A DNA stretch of 64,000 bases from Flavihumibacter rivuli. GTDB lineage: Bacteria > Bacteroidota > Bacteroidia > Chitinophagales > Chitinophagaceae. Positions 16,523 through 25,082 of this stretch are shown in pieces. Location of the stretch: contig NZ_CP092334.1 in assembly GCF_018595685.2 (NCBI RefSeq), forward strand, positions 3,934,001-3,998,000, given 5' to 3'. Numbering within the stretch: position 1 is the stretch's first letter; each line of letters begins with the position of its first letter. The notes under the pieces are model-generated. The model saw only the letters and a program-made list of their open reading frames with translations, was not told the origin of the DNA and searched no databases. Both the position numbers and the translations under genes were made by a program.

Positions 16523-17851
16523 ATGAGTTCCAAAAACCAACTGCGATTGTTTGACCTGACCATGATCGTCATCAGCCTGGTCATTGGGATGGGGATCTTC
16601 CGTACCGCGACCGATTCGGCCAGGGCTGCCCTGAACACTGAAGTCTATTTCGCCGCATGGATCGCCGGCGGCCTGGTAGCCCTTTGTGGTGCATTGACCT
16701 ATGCGGAGATCGGCTCGCGATTTCCGGTAACGGGTGGCTACTACAAGATATTCGCTGAATGTTACCATCCCTCTATCGCCTTTGCCATCAACTGCATCAT
16801 CCTGATCTCCAATGCTGCCTCCCTGTCGGGCGTGGCCCTCATCGGGAGTGAATACATTTCCCAGCTGGTCTTTACTGAACCACCAACCGATTTTGTGAAA
16901 GCCCTGATCGCCATGGTGGCCGTCCTCATCTTCTACCTAGTGAACCTTTCCGGTCTGCGCCTGAGTTCCAAAACCCAGAATGTGCTCATGATGATCAAGA
17001 TCGGGATGATCCTGGTGCTGATCGGTTCGCTTTTCTTTCCTTCTGCCACAAGCAGCGACCTGGCCCCATTGGTAGCAGTGAAGCATTCCACCATGGACTA
17101 TGTCAAATCATTTGGCCTGGCACTGGTGGCCGTTTCGTTTACCTATGGAGGTTACCAGCAAAGCATCAATTTCGGGGAGGAAGTGCATGAACCAAGAAGG
17201 ACCGTTCCCCGTGGCATCTTCATTGGTATCCTTTGCATCATCACCCTCTATTTACTGGTGCAGATTGCTTATGTGAAAGCCATCGGGTTTGAGGAACTGA
17301 AGACCACCAAGGGTATTGCAGCCGTAGTGGCAGAGCGGATGTTCGGGCCGGTTGGCAAGACCATCTTTACCATCCTGCTTTTCCTGGCCGTCCTAGCCTA
17401 TGTGAATGTATTGCTGCTGAGCAATCCCCGTGTCATGTATGCCATGAGCCAGGATGGTATCCTTCCTAAGGCCTTTGCCAGGAAGGATAAGGAGCGTGAC
17501 GTACTCACCGTAAGCCTGACCGTTTTCTCGGCCATTTGTATCATTGTTTTGTTCTTCGCCAATACTTTCGACAAGATCCTGGGCTTTACCATCTTCCTCG
17601 ATTCCATTGGTATGGCCACTTCTGCCGCAACCATCTTTATTCTTCGGCGCAAAACAAAGCACCTCGACAATACCGGTATCTACAGCATGAAGCTGTACCC
17701 GTTACTGCCATTGGTCTTTATCAGCACCTATCTTTTTGTTGGAACCAATATTTTCCTTGACACACCCAACCTGGCGATTACCGGCCTGGTTGTTTTTGCT
17801 GTTTTCCTCCTGGTCTATTTCCTGGCGGTGAAAGGGCAGCGGAAATCATGA
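16523..17851 (+). CDS. APC-superfamily amino acid permease
   Basis: A 442-residue inner-membrane transporter with about twelve hydrophobic segments. The first helix carries MIVISLVIGMGIFRTATDSA, the broken-helix glycine motif that contacts the amino-acid carboxylate in LeuT-fold APC carriers, and FGLALVAVSFTYGGYQ matches helix 6. The substrate is not identifiable from this, although the next gene, 17 bp downstream on the same strand, is a Cys/Met-metabolism PLP enzyme, which hints at a sulfur amino acid or a product of that reaction. TATCTTTC at 16511-16518, five bases before the ATG, is a weak -7 promoter box. Confidence 0.87.
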   Translation: MSSKNQLRLFDLTMIVISLVIGMGIFRTATDSARAALNTEVYFAAWIAGGLVALCGALTYAEIGSRFPVTGGYYKIFAECYHPSIAFAINCIILISNAASLSGVALIGSEYISQLVFTEPPTDFVKALIAMVAVLIFYLVNLSGLRLSSKTQNVLMMIKIGMILVLIGSLFFPSATSSDLAPLVAVKHSTMDYVKSFGLALVAVSFTYGGYQQSINFGEEVHEPRRTVPRGIFIGILCIITLYLLVQIAYVKAIGFEELKTTKGIAAVVAERMFGPVGKTIFTILLFLAVLAYVNVLLLSNPRVMYAMSQDGILPKAFARKDKERDVLTVSLTVFSAICIIVLFFANTFDKILGFTIFLDSIGMATSAATIFILRRKTKHLDNTGIYSMKLYPLLPLVFISTYLFVGTNIFLDTPNLAITGLVVFAVFLLVYFLAVKGQRKS

Positions 17852-17868
17852 TTTTTAAAATATAAACT

Positions 17869-19026
17869 ATGGACCTGTCATATATCCTGAACGAATTAGG
17901 GGAAGAAAGGGCTGACTATTTTAATGCTGTTTCCCCGCCGATTGTCCAGACCAGCAATTTTGCCTTCAGGAAGGTAGAAGAACTGGCTGCAGCTTTTGAG
18001 GATGAAATGAGCACCTATCTCTACAGCAGGGGGATCAATCCCACTGTCGATATCCTTCGCAAGAAACTGGCTGCGCTCGACGGTGCCGAAGACGCACTGG
18101 TATTCAACAGTGGTGCCGCCGCGATCTTTGCTGCCGTTCTGGCCAATATCAAATCCGGCGACCATATTATTTCCGTCCGCAAGCCCTATACCTGGGCCCA
18201 ACGTATGTTTGATGTGGTTTTACCCAGGTTCAATGTGACCACCACCTACATTGATGGGACCAGCCTCGCCAATTTTGAAAATGCGATCCGGCCCAATACC
18301 AGCCTTATTTACCTGGAATCGCCCAATAGCTGGACCTATGAGTTACAGGACCTTAAGGCGGTGGCCGCTCTTGCCAGGCCCCGTGGCATCGTGACCATCT
18401 GCGACAATAGTTATTGCACCCCCTTGTTCCAGCGTCCGGTGGAGTTGGGGATCGATATTTCGCTTCAATCTGCTACAAAATACATAGGCGGTCATAGTGA
18501 TGTAGTGGCCGGGGTCATTGCCGGGTCAGCCGCTATGATGAAAAAGATATTCGACAGTGAATACCTTAACATTGGAAGTGGCATCCAGCCCTTCAATGCC
18601 TGGCTCCTGATCAGGGGATTAAGGACCCTGCCCATCCGCTTGCAACAGGTAGCTGCCAATACCGAAAAAGTACTGGCCTACCTGAAGCAACATCCCAAAG
18701 TAGAGAAGGTGATCTTCCCCATGGACCCTTCCTTCCCGCAGTATGAACTTGCTAAAAAGCAGATGGGGAATGCATTTGGCTTGCTCACCATCGTGTACAG
18801 GACAGATAGTCGCCAGGAGATCGTCAGGTTCTGCGAATCCCTGCAGCATATCATGATGGCCGTTAGCTGGGGTGGCCATGAGAGCCTGATCATCCCCAAA
18901 TGTGCCGGTATCCGACCGGAGCATTTCCGGTCGGATCGGGAGGACCACCGGATGATCAGGTTGTATATCGGCCTTGAGGCCGCGGACTATATCATTGCCG
19001 ACCTGGATCAGGGTTTCTCGGGATAA
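17869..19026 (+). CDS. Cys/Met-metabolism PLP-dependent enzyme (gamma-synthase/lyase type)
   Basis: A 385-residue fold-type I PLP enzyme of the cystathionine gamma-synthase, beta-lyase and methionine gamma-lyase family. The cofactor lysine is K204 in QSATKYIGGHSDVVAG (200-215); YSRGINPTV (52-60) and ICDNSYCTPLFQRPVELG (177-194) are family motifs for phosphate and substrate contact. The family members cannot be separated reliably by sequence here; synthesis or cleavage of cystathionine or methionine are the options. It follows an amino-acid permease at 17 bp, so uptake plus breakdown of a sulfur amino acid is a plausible pairing. Cytoplasmic. Confidence 0.88.
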   Translation: MDLSYILNELGEERADYFNAVSPPIVQTSNFAFRKVEELAAAFEDEMSTYLYSRGINPTVDILRKKLAALDGAEDALVFNSGAAAIFAAVLANIKSGDHIISVRKPYTWAQRMFDVVLPRFNVTTTYIDGTSLANFENAIRPNTSLIYLESPNSWTYELQDLKAVAALARPRGIVTICDNSYCTPLFQRPVELGIDISLQSATKYIGGHSDVVAGVIAGSAAMMKKIFDSEYLNIGSGIQPFNAWLLIRGLRTLPIRLQQVAANTEKVLAYLKQHPKVEKVIFPMDPSFPQYELAKKQMGNAFGLLTIVYRTDSRQEIVRFCESLQHIMMAVSWGGHESLIIPKCAGIRPEHFRSDREDHRMIRLYIGLEAADYIIADLDQGFSG

Positions 19027-19125
19027 TGCACTTGATAATTATATGACCGGAAGCAAGCATGGCCCTGAATTGTTTAATTTTAACCCTTTATTACCCTTCC
19101 GGGGTATTCCAATTAACTGTATTAC

Positions 19126-20595
19126 ATGAAGTTTAATAAGAGGATTTCTTTTGTGGCCGTCCTATGCGCATTGATGAGTTCCCCCCTGTTTGCACAGGAT
19201 GTATGGGACCTGAGGCGATGCGTGGAATATGCCCAGGCCAATAATATTTCCGTGCGTCAATCAGATGTGCAGGCGAGGATCGCTGACCTGACCTATCACC
19301 AGAACAAATTGACCAGGGTACCCAATGGCAATTTCTCTACCAATACCGGTTTCCAGTTTGGTCGTTCCATTGACCCTACCACCAATCTGTTCACCAACCA
19401 GCAGTTGTTGTTCCAGGGATTCCAGTTCAATACCGATGTGACCATCTTCAACTGGAATAGGGTGACCAATGCTATCCAATCGGCCAAATATGGTTTGGAT
19501 GCTGCCGTGGCGGATGTGGAGCGGAACAAGAACGATATTGCCCTGAATGTGGCAACGGCCTACCTTCAGGCCCTTTTGTCCAAGGTGCAGATCAATATTG
19601 CCAGGGTACAGTTTGAGCAGACCAGCAATCAGCTATCAGATACCCGGAAGCGGGTGGATGCAGGCACAGTTCCCGAATTGAATGCCGTTGACCTGGAAGC
19701 CCAGGCAGCAAGGGATAGCTCCAATATCATCTCAGCTGAAGCGACCTACCAGCAGAACCTCCTCAACCTGAAAGCGCTCCTGAACCTGGATGCAGGCCAG
19801 CCTTTTGAGATCGCCACACCAGATGTGGAAAGGATCCCCGTTGACCCCATTGCTGAATTGCAACCTGAACTGGTTTTCCAACTGGCCATGAAGAACCAGC
19901 CTGCGCAGAAGGCCAATGAATTGCGCCTGCGTTCCCTTGAATACACTTCAAAGTCAGCCAGGGGCCAGTTGTACCCAACCATTTCCGCGTTTGGAAGCAT
20001 GCAAAGCAATTTCGCCAATTCAAACCTGAAGATAACCGATGCCAAGTTCCTGGGTTACAATCCCCCCAATGCCATAGCGCAGGCGGTGAATATCAATGGT
20101 GCCTTTATCCCGGTGCAAAATCCCAATATCCAGTTCACCCAGGAAAAGAAATCATTCGGGGAAATGTGGAGTGGTTGGGGGACCCAGCTGGATGAGAACT
20201 TCCGCCAAAGTGTTGGGATAGTCCTGAGTGTACCCATCTTCAATGGCTACCAGGCGAAGACCAATTACGAACGCTCCAAGTGGAATGTGAAGAACCAGCA
20301 ACTGGTTATTGAGCAGGCCAACCAAAAACTGAAGCAGGATATCTATACAGCTTACAATAATGCGGTGGCTGCCCTTCAGAAATACAACGCCAGCAGGACC
20401 AGCTTCAATGCGGCCCAGAAGGCCTATGATTTTGCCACCAAAAGGTATGGCCTGGGACTTTTGTCCACCCTTGAGCTGATCACCAGTCAAACCAACCTGA
20501 CCAGGTCAAGGATCGATATGGCCAATGCCCAATATGATTATGTTTTCCGGATGAAAGTATTGGAGTTCTATAAAGGACAAGGAATTAAACTATAA
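19126..20595 (+). CDS. TolC-family outer-membrane efflux protein
   Basis: A 489-residue outer-membrane channel. The signal peptide ends near SSPLFAQ (about residue 24), followed by DVWDLRRCVEYAQANNISV, the usual start of mature TolC proteins. Two OEP repeats of long helices are visible, with GTVPELNAVDLEAQAARD in the first and GLLSTLELITSQTNLTRS in the second. TolC trimers form a duct across the outer membrane and periplasm. The next gene, 31 bp downstream, is a periplasmic adaptor, so they are likely one operon. No inner-membrane pump gene follows, so the pump partner must be encoded elsewhere. Confidence 0.92.
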   Translation: MKFNKRISFVAVLCALMSSPLFAQDVWDLRRCVEYAQANNISVRQSDVQARIADLTYHQNKLTRVPNGNFSTNTGFQFGRSIDPTTNLFTNQQLLFQGFQFNTDVTIFNWNRVTNAIQSAKYGLDAAVADVERNKNDIALNVATAYLQALLSKVQINIARVQFEQTSNQLSDTRKRVDAGTVPELNAVDLEAQAARDSSNIISAEATYQQNLLNLKALLNLDAGQPFEIATPDVERIPVDPIAELQPELVFQLAMKNQPAQKANELRLRSLEYTSKSARGQLYPTISAFGSMQSNFANSNLKITDAKFLGYNPPNAIAQAVNINGAFIPVQNPNIQFTQEKKSFGEMWSGWGTQLDENFRQSVGIVLSVPIFNGYQAKTNYERSKWNVKNQQLVIEQANQKLKQDIYTAYNNAVAALQKYNASRTSFNAAQKAYDFATKRYGLGLLSTLELITSQTNLTRSRIDMANAQYDYVFRMKVLEFYKGQGIKL

Positions 20596-20626
20596 CCTCT
20601 AAACTGCTCTAAATCCCGCTCTTGTT

Positions 20627-22015
20627 ATGAATAAGAAGTTAATATATGTGCTGATCGGTGTTGCTGTATTGGTAGGTACACTTTTCCTGCTGAAGAAGAA
20701 AGGAATCATTGGCAAGGAAGAAGGCACCAAGGTGACCACTGAGAAAGTTACCCGCAAGACCATCATTGAAACAGTGAATGCCAGCGGTAAGGTTTACCCG
20801 GAGGTTGAAGTAAAAGTGAGTTCTGATATTTCCGGTGAGATCATTGAACTGATGGTGGATGAAGGGGATAGCGTTAGCAAAGGCCAGGTGCTGGCTCGCA
20901 TATTTGCCGATATCTATGTTACCCAGCGCGACCAGGTTGCGGCACAAGTGAAGCAACAAGAGGCAACCGTTCAGAATAGCCAGGCTCAGCTGGATGCATT
21001 GAAGTCAGCATTGAACCAAACGGAGGCCCAATACAACCGTCAGAAAAAACTGATGGAGGAGAAAGTGATCTCCAGGGCCGAGTTTGAACAGGCGGAGAAT
21101 GCCTACAATACTGCCAAGGCGAATTACAATGCTGCCCTGCAGGGTATTCGTGGTGGACAGGCTGCAGTGGAAAGCGCCATGGCCAACCTGGCCAGGGCCA
21201 ATAAGGACCTTGGTCGTACGACCATAGTTGCTCCCATGAGTGGTGTGGTATCCCTTATGGCTGTGAAAAAAGGGGAGCGCGTGGTAGGAACGGCACAGAT
21301 GGCCGGTACGGAAATGATGCGCATCGCTGATATGTCCAAGATCGAAGTGAGGGTTGATGTGGGTGAGAATGATATCCCCAAAGTACATCTTGGTGATTCT
21401 GCTCTGGTGGAAGTTGATGCCTATACCAACAGGAAATTCAAAGGTATTGTTACCAAGATTGCCAGCAGCAGCAATGCTTCCGGTACTGCTACCTCAGTTG
21501 CGGCCTCAACGGATGTTACGAACTATAAGGTGTATATCCGGCTCCTGCCCGAATCTTACGCAGACCTGCTGGATCCGGCCAAGCCAAAGGATTTTCCTTT
21601 CCGTCCCGGTATGACCGCCAGTGCGGATATCCAGACCAAGCGCCATGAGAATGTGTTGGCAACGGCCATCAATTCCGTGACCACAAGGGAGAAGGATTCA
21701 GATGTTTCTGTCAGCAAAACCAAGACCTCCATCAAGTCAAATGAAGAGGAAAATAACGAAGAGGAAGAGCGCCGTTCCATCAGCGATGAATTGGATGAAG
21801 TAGTGTTTGTGGTGAAGCGCCCTGAGATGACACTGGAAAGGGTGAAAGTGAGGACGGATATCCAGGATATCAATTACATCGAGATCCTGTCTGGTTTGAA
21901 GGAAGGCGATGAAGTGGTGACCGGGCCTTATTCACTGATCAGTAAGACCCTGAAGAAAGGTGATAAGGTTAAGGTGGTGAAGAAGGAAGAATTATTTGAA
22001 ACAAAGAAAAAATAA
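20627..22015 (+). CDS. Efflux periplasmic adaptor (HlyD/MacA type membrane fusion protein)
   Basis: A 462-residue adaptor anchored by one N-terminal transmembrane helix (LIYVLIGVAVLVGTLFLL, 5-22). The split lipoyl half-motif EVEVKVSSDISGEIIELMVDEGD lies near 62-84 and the second half near GRTTIVAPMSGVVSLM; between them (about 105-185) is an alpha-helical coiled-coil hairpin rich in Q, A and K that docks to TolC. A highly charged insert (SIKSNEEENNEEEERR) near 383-398 is unusual. It bridges an inner-membrane exporter and the TolC-type channel encoded upstream. MacA-like adaptors work with ABC-type MacB pumps; none is encoded here. Confidence 0.9.
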   Translation: MNKKLIYVLIGVAVLVGTLFLLKKKGIIGKEEGTKVTTEKVTRKTIIETVNASGKVYPEVEVKVSSDISGEIIELMVDEGDSVSKGQVLARIFADIYVTQRDQVAAQVKQQEATVQNSQAQLDALKSALNQTEAQYNRQKKLMEEKVISRAEFEQAENAYNTAKANYNAALQGIRGGQAAVESAMANLARANKDLGRTTIVAPMSGVVSLMAVKKGERVVGTAQMAGTEMMRIADMSKIEVRVDVGENDIPKVHLGDSALVEVDAYTNRKFKGIVTKIASSSNASGTATSVAASTDVTNYKVYIRLLPESYADLLDPAKPKDFPFRPGMTASADIQTKRHENVLATAINSVTTREKDSDVSVSKTKTSIKSNEEENNEEEERRSISDELDEVVFVVKRPEMTLERVKVRTDIQDINYIEILSGLKEGDEVVTGPYSLISKTLKKGDKVKVVKKEELFETKKK

Positions 22016-22087
22016 GTAGTCCCATTGGTTTGCGGTTTATGCCAAAGGGCTTGATCGCTGCAGGAGGGTGAACGGTATTTGTAACTG

Positions 22088-22143
22088 GAAAGCTGTGCTT
22101 TTGCCCTTGTAGGTGCTATCTACAAGGTTAAAGCACAGCTTTC
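22088..22143. other. Large two-tier hairpin between the adaptor gene and gpsA
   Basis: GAAAGCTGTGCTTT (22088-22101) pairs exactly with AAAGCACAGCTTTC (22130-22143). Inside, CCTTGTAG (22105-22112) pairs with CTACAAGG (22120-22127) around a 7-base loop. That makes 22 base pairs with a small internal loop. No T-run follows directly, so it may be an atypical terminator of the efflux operon or a structured leader or insertion element. Confidence 0.7.
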
Positions 22144-22204
22144 ACTATTTATACATGTTGGCGGAAGCTTGATGGCTGTCTACTCCAGACTAACGACTAT
22201 TCCT

Positions 22205-22212
22205 TAGTTTTG
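22205..22212 (+). promoter_or_regulatory. Candidate -7 promoter box of gpsA
   Basis: TAGTTTTG matches TAnnTTTG, 14 bases before the ATG at 22227. The predicted transcript would have a leader of under 10 nt. The last G of the box is the first base of a GTG that would be the alternative start codon, which argues for the ATG. Confidence 0.45.
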
Positions 22213-22226
22213 TGAAAATATTCCGC

Positions 22227-23264
22227 ATGCGGTTAGGGATCATCGGGAGTGGCAGCTGGGCCACTGCGCTTGCCAAGATTGTAACAGATAACGACCATGC
22301 ACTCCATTGGTGGGTGCGTAATGACCATATCAGGCAACACCTGATGTTTCGCAGGCATAATCCGCAATACCTTTCTTCCGCCACCTTCAATACTTCTAAG
22401 TTGATGATCAGTACGGATATCCATGAGGTGGTGGAGTCCAGTGATTGCATCATCATTGCTGTTCCCTCGGCCTATTTGGTGGATACCCTTGGTTCGCTAC
22501 CCAGGGATTGTTTCAGGGATAAATGGGTGGTGTCTGCTGTAAAAGGCATCCTGCCTGAGCAAAACATTCTCCTTAACGAATACATGGAGCGTGAGTATGG
22601 TGTGGAGCTGGGCAATTATTTTACCATCATGGGGCCATGTCATGCAGAGGAAGTGGCCAATGAAAAACTTTCTTACCTGACCTTCTCCGGATTGGATGAG
22701 TTAAAGGCAGCGCGCATAGCAGAATGCTTCAATAGTTATTATATCAATACTGTTGTGAATGAAGATGTGATAGGGGTGCAGTATGCTGCGGTCCTTAAGA
22801 ACATCTATGCATTGGGTGCAGGTATTGCCCATGGACTCGAATATGGGGACAATTTCCAGAGTGTGCTGATCGCCAACTGCGCCGATGAAATGGCTGGCTT
22901 CCTGAGGAAGGTTGGCATTAAACATGTGGAGGTGGGTATCCATGATGGGGAAGACCCTGTGACCCATAAGAAGGCGGCCAATTATGCGGCATCGGTGTAC
23001 ATGGGCGACCTCCTGGTGACCTGTTATTCCCTGTTTAGCCGTAACCGCACCTTTGGGAACATGATCGGCAAGGGGTATTCCGTGATGTCCGCCCAGTTGG
23101 AAATGAACATGGTTGCCGAAGGTTACAATGCCTCCAAATGCATGTATGTGATCAACCAGGAGGTAAAAGCCGATATGCCCATTGCCGAAACCATCTATCG
23201 TATCCTTTGGCAACAGCTCTCCCCTTCAAAAGGATTCAAATTGATCGAGGAAACACTGATTTAA
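22227..23264 (+). CDS. gpsA: NAD(P)H-dependent glycerol-3-phosphate dehydrogenase
   Basis: GpsA reduces dihydroxyacetone phosphate to sn-glycerol 3-phosphate for phospholipid synthesis. The N-terminal Rossmann motif GSGSWATAL starts at residue 7, VSAVKGILPEQ covers the substrate loop, and the catalytic lysine lies in AVLKNIYALGAGIAHGL. The protein of 345 residues is normal for the family. The longest frame uses a GTG at 22212, but that codon lies in the -7 box; the ATG at 22227 gives the family N-terminus MRLGIIGSG. It follows the efflux genes after 211 bp holding a large hairpin, so it is transcribed separately. Confidence 0.94.
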   Translation: MRLGIIGSGSWATALAKIVTDNDHALHWWVRNDHIRQHLMFRRHNPQYLSSATFNTSKLMISTDIHEVVESSDCIIIAVPSAYLVDTLGSLPRDCFRDKWVVSAVKGILPEQNILLNEYMEREYGVELGNYFTIMGPCHAEEVANEKLSYLTFSGLDELKAARIAECFNSYYINTVVNEDVIGVQYAAVLKNIYALGAGIAHGLEYGDNFQSVLIANCADEMAGFLRKVGIKHVEVGIHDGEDPVTHKKAANYAASVYMGDLLVTCYSLFSRNRTFGNMIGKGYSVMSAQLEMNMVAEGYNASKCMYVINQEVKADMPIAETIYRILWQQLSPSKGFKLIEETLI

Positions 23265-23319
23265 CGTTTTAAGGGGTAACCCTGGCCGCCGGTTCGCGTA
23301 TATTTATATAAAGGGCAAA

Positions 23320-23427
23320 ATGCCATTCTCCTACTTTCCATATGGCTCAGTGACCATCCTGGTATTACTAGTGGTTGTAATATTTAGGGAAGGCTACATG
23401 TGGTTGAAAAACAAGCAAACACATTAA
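23320..23427 (+). CDS. Possible 35-residue single-pass membrane peptide
   Basis: A short frame not overlapping any other gene reads MPFSYFPYGSVTILVLLVVV and ends EGYMWLKNKQTH. Residues 10-22 are strongly hydrophobic and are followed by a basic tail, as in small regulatory membrane proteins. AAAGGG, a good Shine-Dalgarno sequence and rare in this window, lies four bases before the ATG. It sits between gpsA and the XRE regulator in a 255-bp gap. Reality depends on conservation in relatives; no function is proposed. Confidence 0.4.
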   Translation: MPFSYFPYGSVTILVLLVVVIFREGYMWLKNKQTH

Positions 23428-23519
23428 AATCTCATTAATTGTAGAGGGTTTCTACCGGATAATATGTGTTTTATACAACAATTCTTACAACTTCCTGTTA
23501 TATTCGGCAAAAACCAGTT

Positions 23520-23891
23520 ATGCCAGGTTCTGCGATCAGAAAGTTCAGGGAAATGAGGAATTATTCCCAGGAATATGTAGCCAAGGAAATGGGAATCTCA
23601 CAGAATGCTTACAGTAAGATTGAAAACAATATTACCCAGCTTACAGTGAGGCACGTTAAACAGATATCCAGGATACTGGAAGTGTCCATGATCGACCTGT
23701 TGAGGGACGATTTTGAGATCCACAGGCCGGGAGAACTTACGATTGAAAGTGTATCAAGGGATAACCTGGTGGAAATGCTGAAGCGTCTCCAATTGAAAAT
23801 GCAGGAGCGCCATCCGCAGAAGCACGATTTTTATCCCGTTATGATGAGCCTGTTGCAGGCCTTCGATAATTCATTGAACAATGTACATTAA
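23520..23891 (+). CDS. XRE-family helix-turn-helix regulator
   Basis: A 123-residue protein. The HTH_3 domain covers about residues 5-60, with the recognition region YVAKEMGISQNAYSKIENN and VRHVKQISRILEVSMIDLL closing the five-helix fold. The C-terminal ~60 residues (EMLKRLQLKMQERHPQ) are helical, possibly for dimer formation. The longer frame from a GTG at 23466 adds a Cys/Ile-rich segment unlike the family, so the ATG at 23520 is preferred. It might regulate the neighbouring small membrane ORF or itself; no operator is evident. Convergent with hemW across a strong hairpin. Confidence 0.85.
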   Translation: MPGSAIRKFREMRNYSQEYVAKEMGISQNAYSKIENNITQLTVRHVKQISRILEVSMIDLLRDDFEIHRPGELTIESVSRDNLVEMLKRLQLKMQERHPQKHDFYPVMMSLLQAFDNSLNNVH

Positions 23892-23893
23892 TG

Positions 23894-23938
23894 CCATTGC
23901 CGGGAAAGCCTGTTGATTACGGGCTTTCCTGGCAATGG
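23894..23938. terminator. Long hairpin between convergent genes (likely bidirectional terminator)
   Basis: CCATTGCC/GGCAATGG and GGAAAGCC/GGCTTTCC stack, with a G-T pair between, into a 17-bp stem with an 11-base loop. It begins three bases after the XRE stop and ends 16 bases before the hemW stop. T-runs are short on both sides, so stopping may rely on stem strength. Confidence 0.55.
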
Positions 23939-23954
23939 TTACTATTCTTGACTG

Positions 23955-25082
23955 TTATTCCCTGAAAAGGTCTGCTGCAATCCCGTCTGCGTATAACTTA
24001 CCTTCCCTTGTAAGGCGTATTGATCTTTCAGTTGATACGATAAGGCCCTTATCCTCGTGTTTCTTTATTTCATGGAGCGTATGCGCAAGGGCTTCTTCCC
24101 CAAAATCCCTACTGAGTTTTTCCAGGTCAATGCCTTCCAGCGTCCTGAGTGCGGTCATCACATATTCATTGAACCGGTTCACCGGGGTGAGTTCCTCTTC
24201 TTCAAAGGGGATGGTTCCCTGTTCAATTGAACGCACATAGAGTGCATTATTGGCAACATTCCATCGCCTTCTTTTACCATCAAAGGAATGGGCTCCCGGG
24301 CCAAAGCCCAGGTAGGGGATCCCCTGCCAATAGGAGCTGTTGTGGCGGCTCCGCCAGCCCGGCCTGGCGAAATTGGAGATCTCATAATGTTCATAACCCG
24401 CCGCTGCTGTCCAATCCATCAGTTGGAGGAATTGCCTTGCCTGTTGTTCCGGGTCGGTATCGGCCATTTGTTCCTTACGGATCATTTGTTCCAATGCGGT
24501 CCTGGGCTCTACCGTCAGGGCATAACAGGAAAGGTGCGGCACCCCTAGCTCAAATGCCCTGTTGACATTGGCTTCCCACGCTTCGTCGCTCAGGCCGGGA
24601 GTGCCATAGATAAGGTCAATGGTCAGGTTGCTGAAGCCCGATGACAGGGCAAGCTCTACAGACCTGAGTGCCTGTCCCGCGTTGTGGGCGCGGTTCATCC
24701 ATTGCAGGTCCTGGTCGCGGAAGGACTGCACCCCCAGGCTCAGCCTGTTGATGCCCATGACAGACCAGTTGTGCAAATGTTCTGCGTCAATATCATCGGG
24801 ATTGGCTTCCAGCGTGAATTCAGTGTCGGGTGCAATGGCATAGTGCCGGTGCAGGGTGTTCAGGATGCTGTCGAGTTCACGGGCTTCCAATAGGGAAGGG
24901 GTTCCGCCCCCAAAATAGACCGTATGGATGGATTGTCCCGGCAGTTGTTCCTTTTGCCATTCTATTTCCTTCAATAAAGCCTGCACTACTGCGTTTTTGT
25001 TTTGCAATAAGGTGGAAAAATGGAAATTGCAGTAATGACATGCTTTCCTGCAGAAAGGGATATGAATATAAATGCCGGCCAC
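23955..25082 (-). CDS. hemW: Radical SAM haem chaperone HemW (coproporphyrinogen III oxidase-like)
   Basis: A 375-residue radical SAM protein. The [4Fe-4S] cysteines are C11, C15 and C18 in CRKACHYC, just after the family start AGIYIHIPF. The later HNSSYWQGIPYLGFGPGAHS motif is the HemW mark, and the C-terminal HemN_C domain follows. HemW proteins bind haem and deliver it to targets; they lack the extra cysteine of true HemN, consistent with CRKACHYC here. The start is a GTG at 25082, giving exactly the family N-terminus. It overlaps the 5' end of the divergent Omp85-family gene by about 20 bp. Confidence 0.92.
   Translation of the reverse strand: MAGIYIHIPFCRKACHYCNFHFSTLLQNKNAVVQALLKEIEWQKEQLPGQSIHTVYFGGGTPSLLEARELDSILNTLHRHYAIAPDTEFTLEANPDDIDAEHLHNWSVMGINRLSLGVQSFRDQDLQWMNRAHNAGQALRSVELALSSGFSNLTIDLIYGTPGLSDEAWEANVNRAFELGVPHLSCYALTVEPRTALEQMIRKEQMADTDPEQQARQFLQLMDWTAAAGYEHYEISNFARPGWRSRHNSSYWQGIPYLGFGPGAHSFDGKRRRWNVANNALYVRSIEQGTIPFEEEELTPVNRFNEYVMTALRTLEGIDLEKLSRDFGEEALAHTLHEIKKHEDKGLIVSTERSIRLTREGKLYADGIAADLFRE

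Noticed and set aside
15393..16554. Repeated open frames of 63-102 codons on both strands of the tandem array
   Set aside because: They are identical because the DNA repeats are identical, occur in several frames and both strands at once, and show no domain or codon-level selection.
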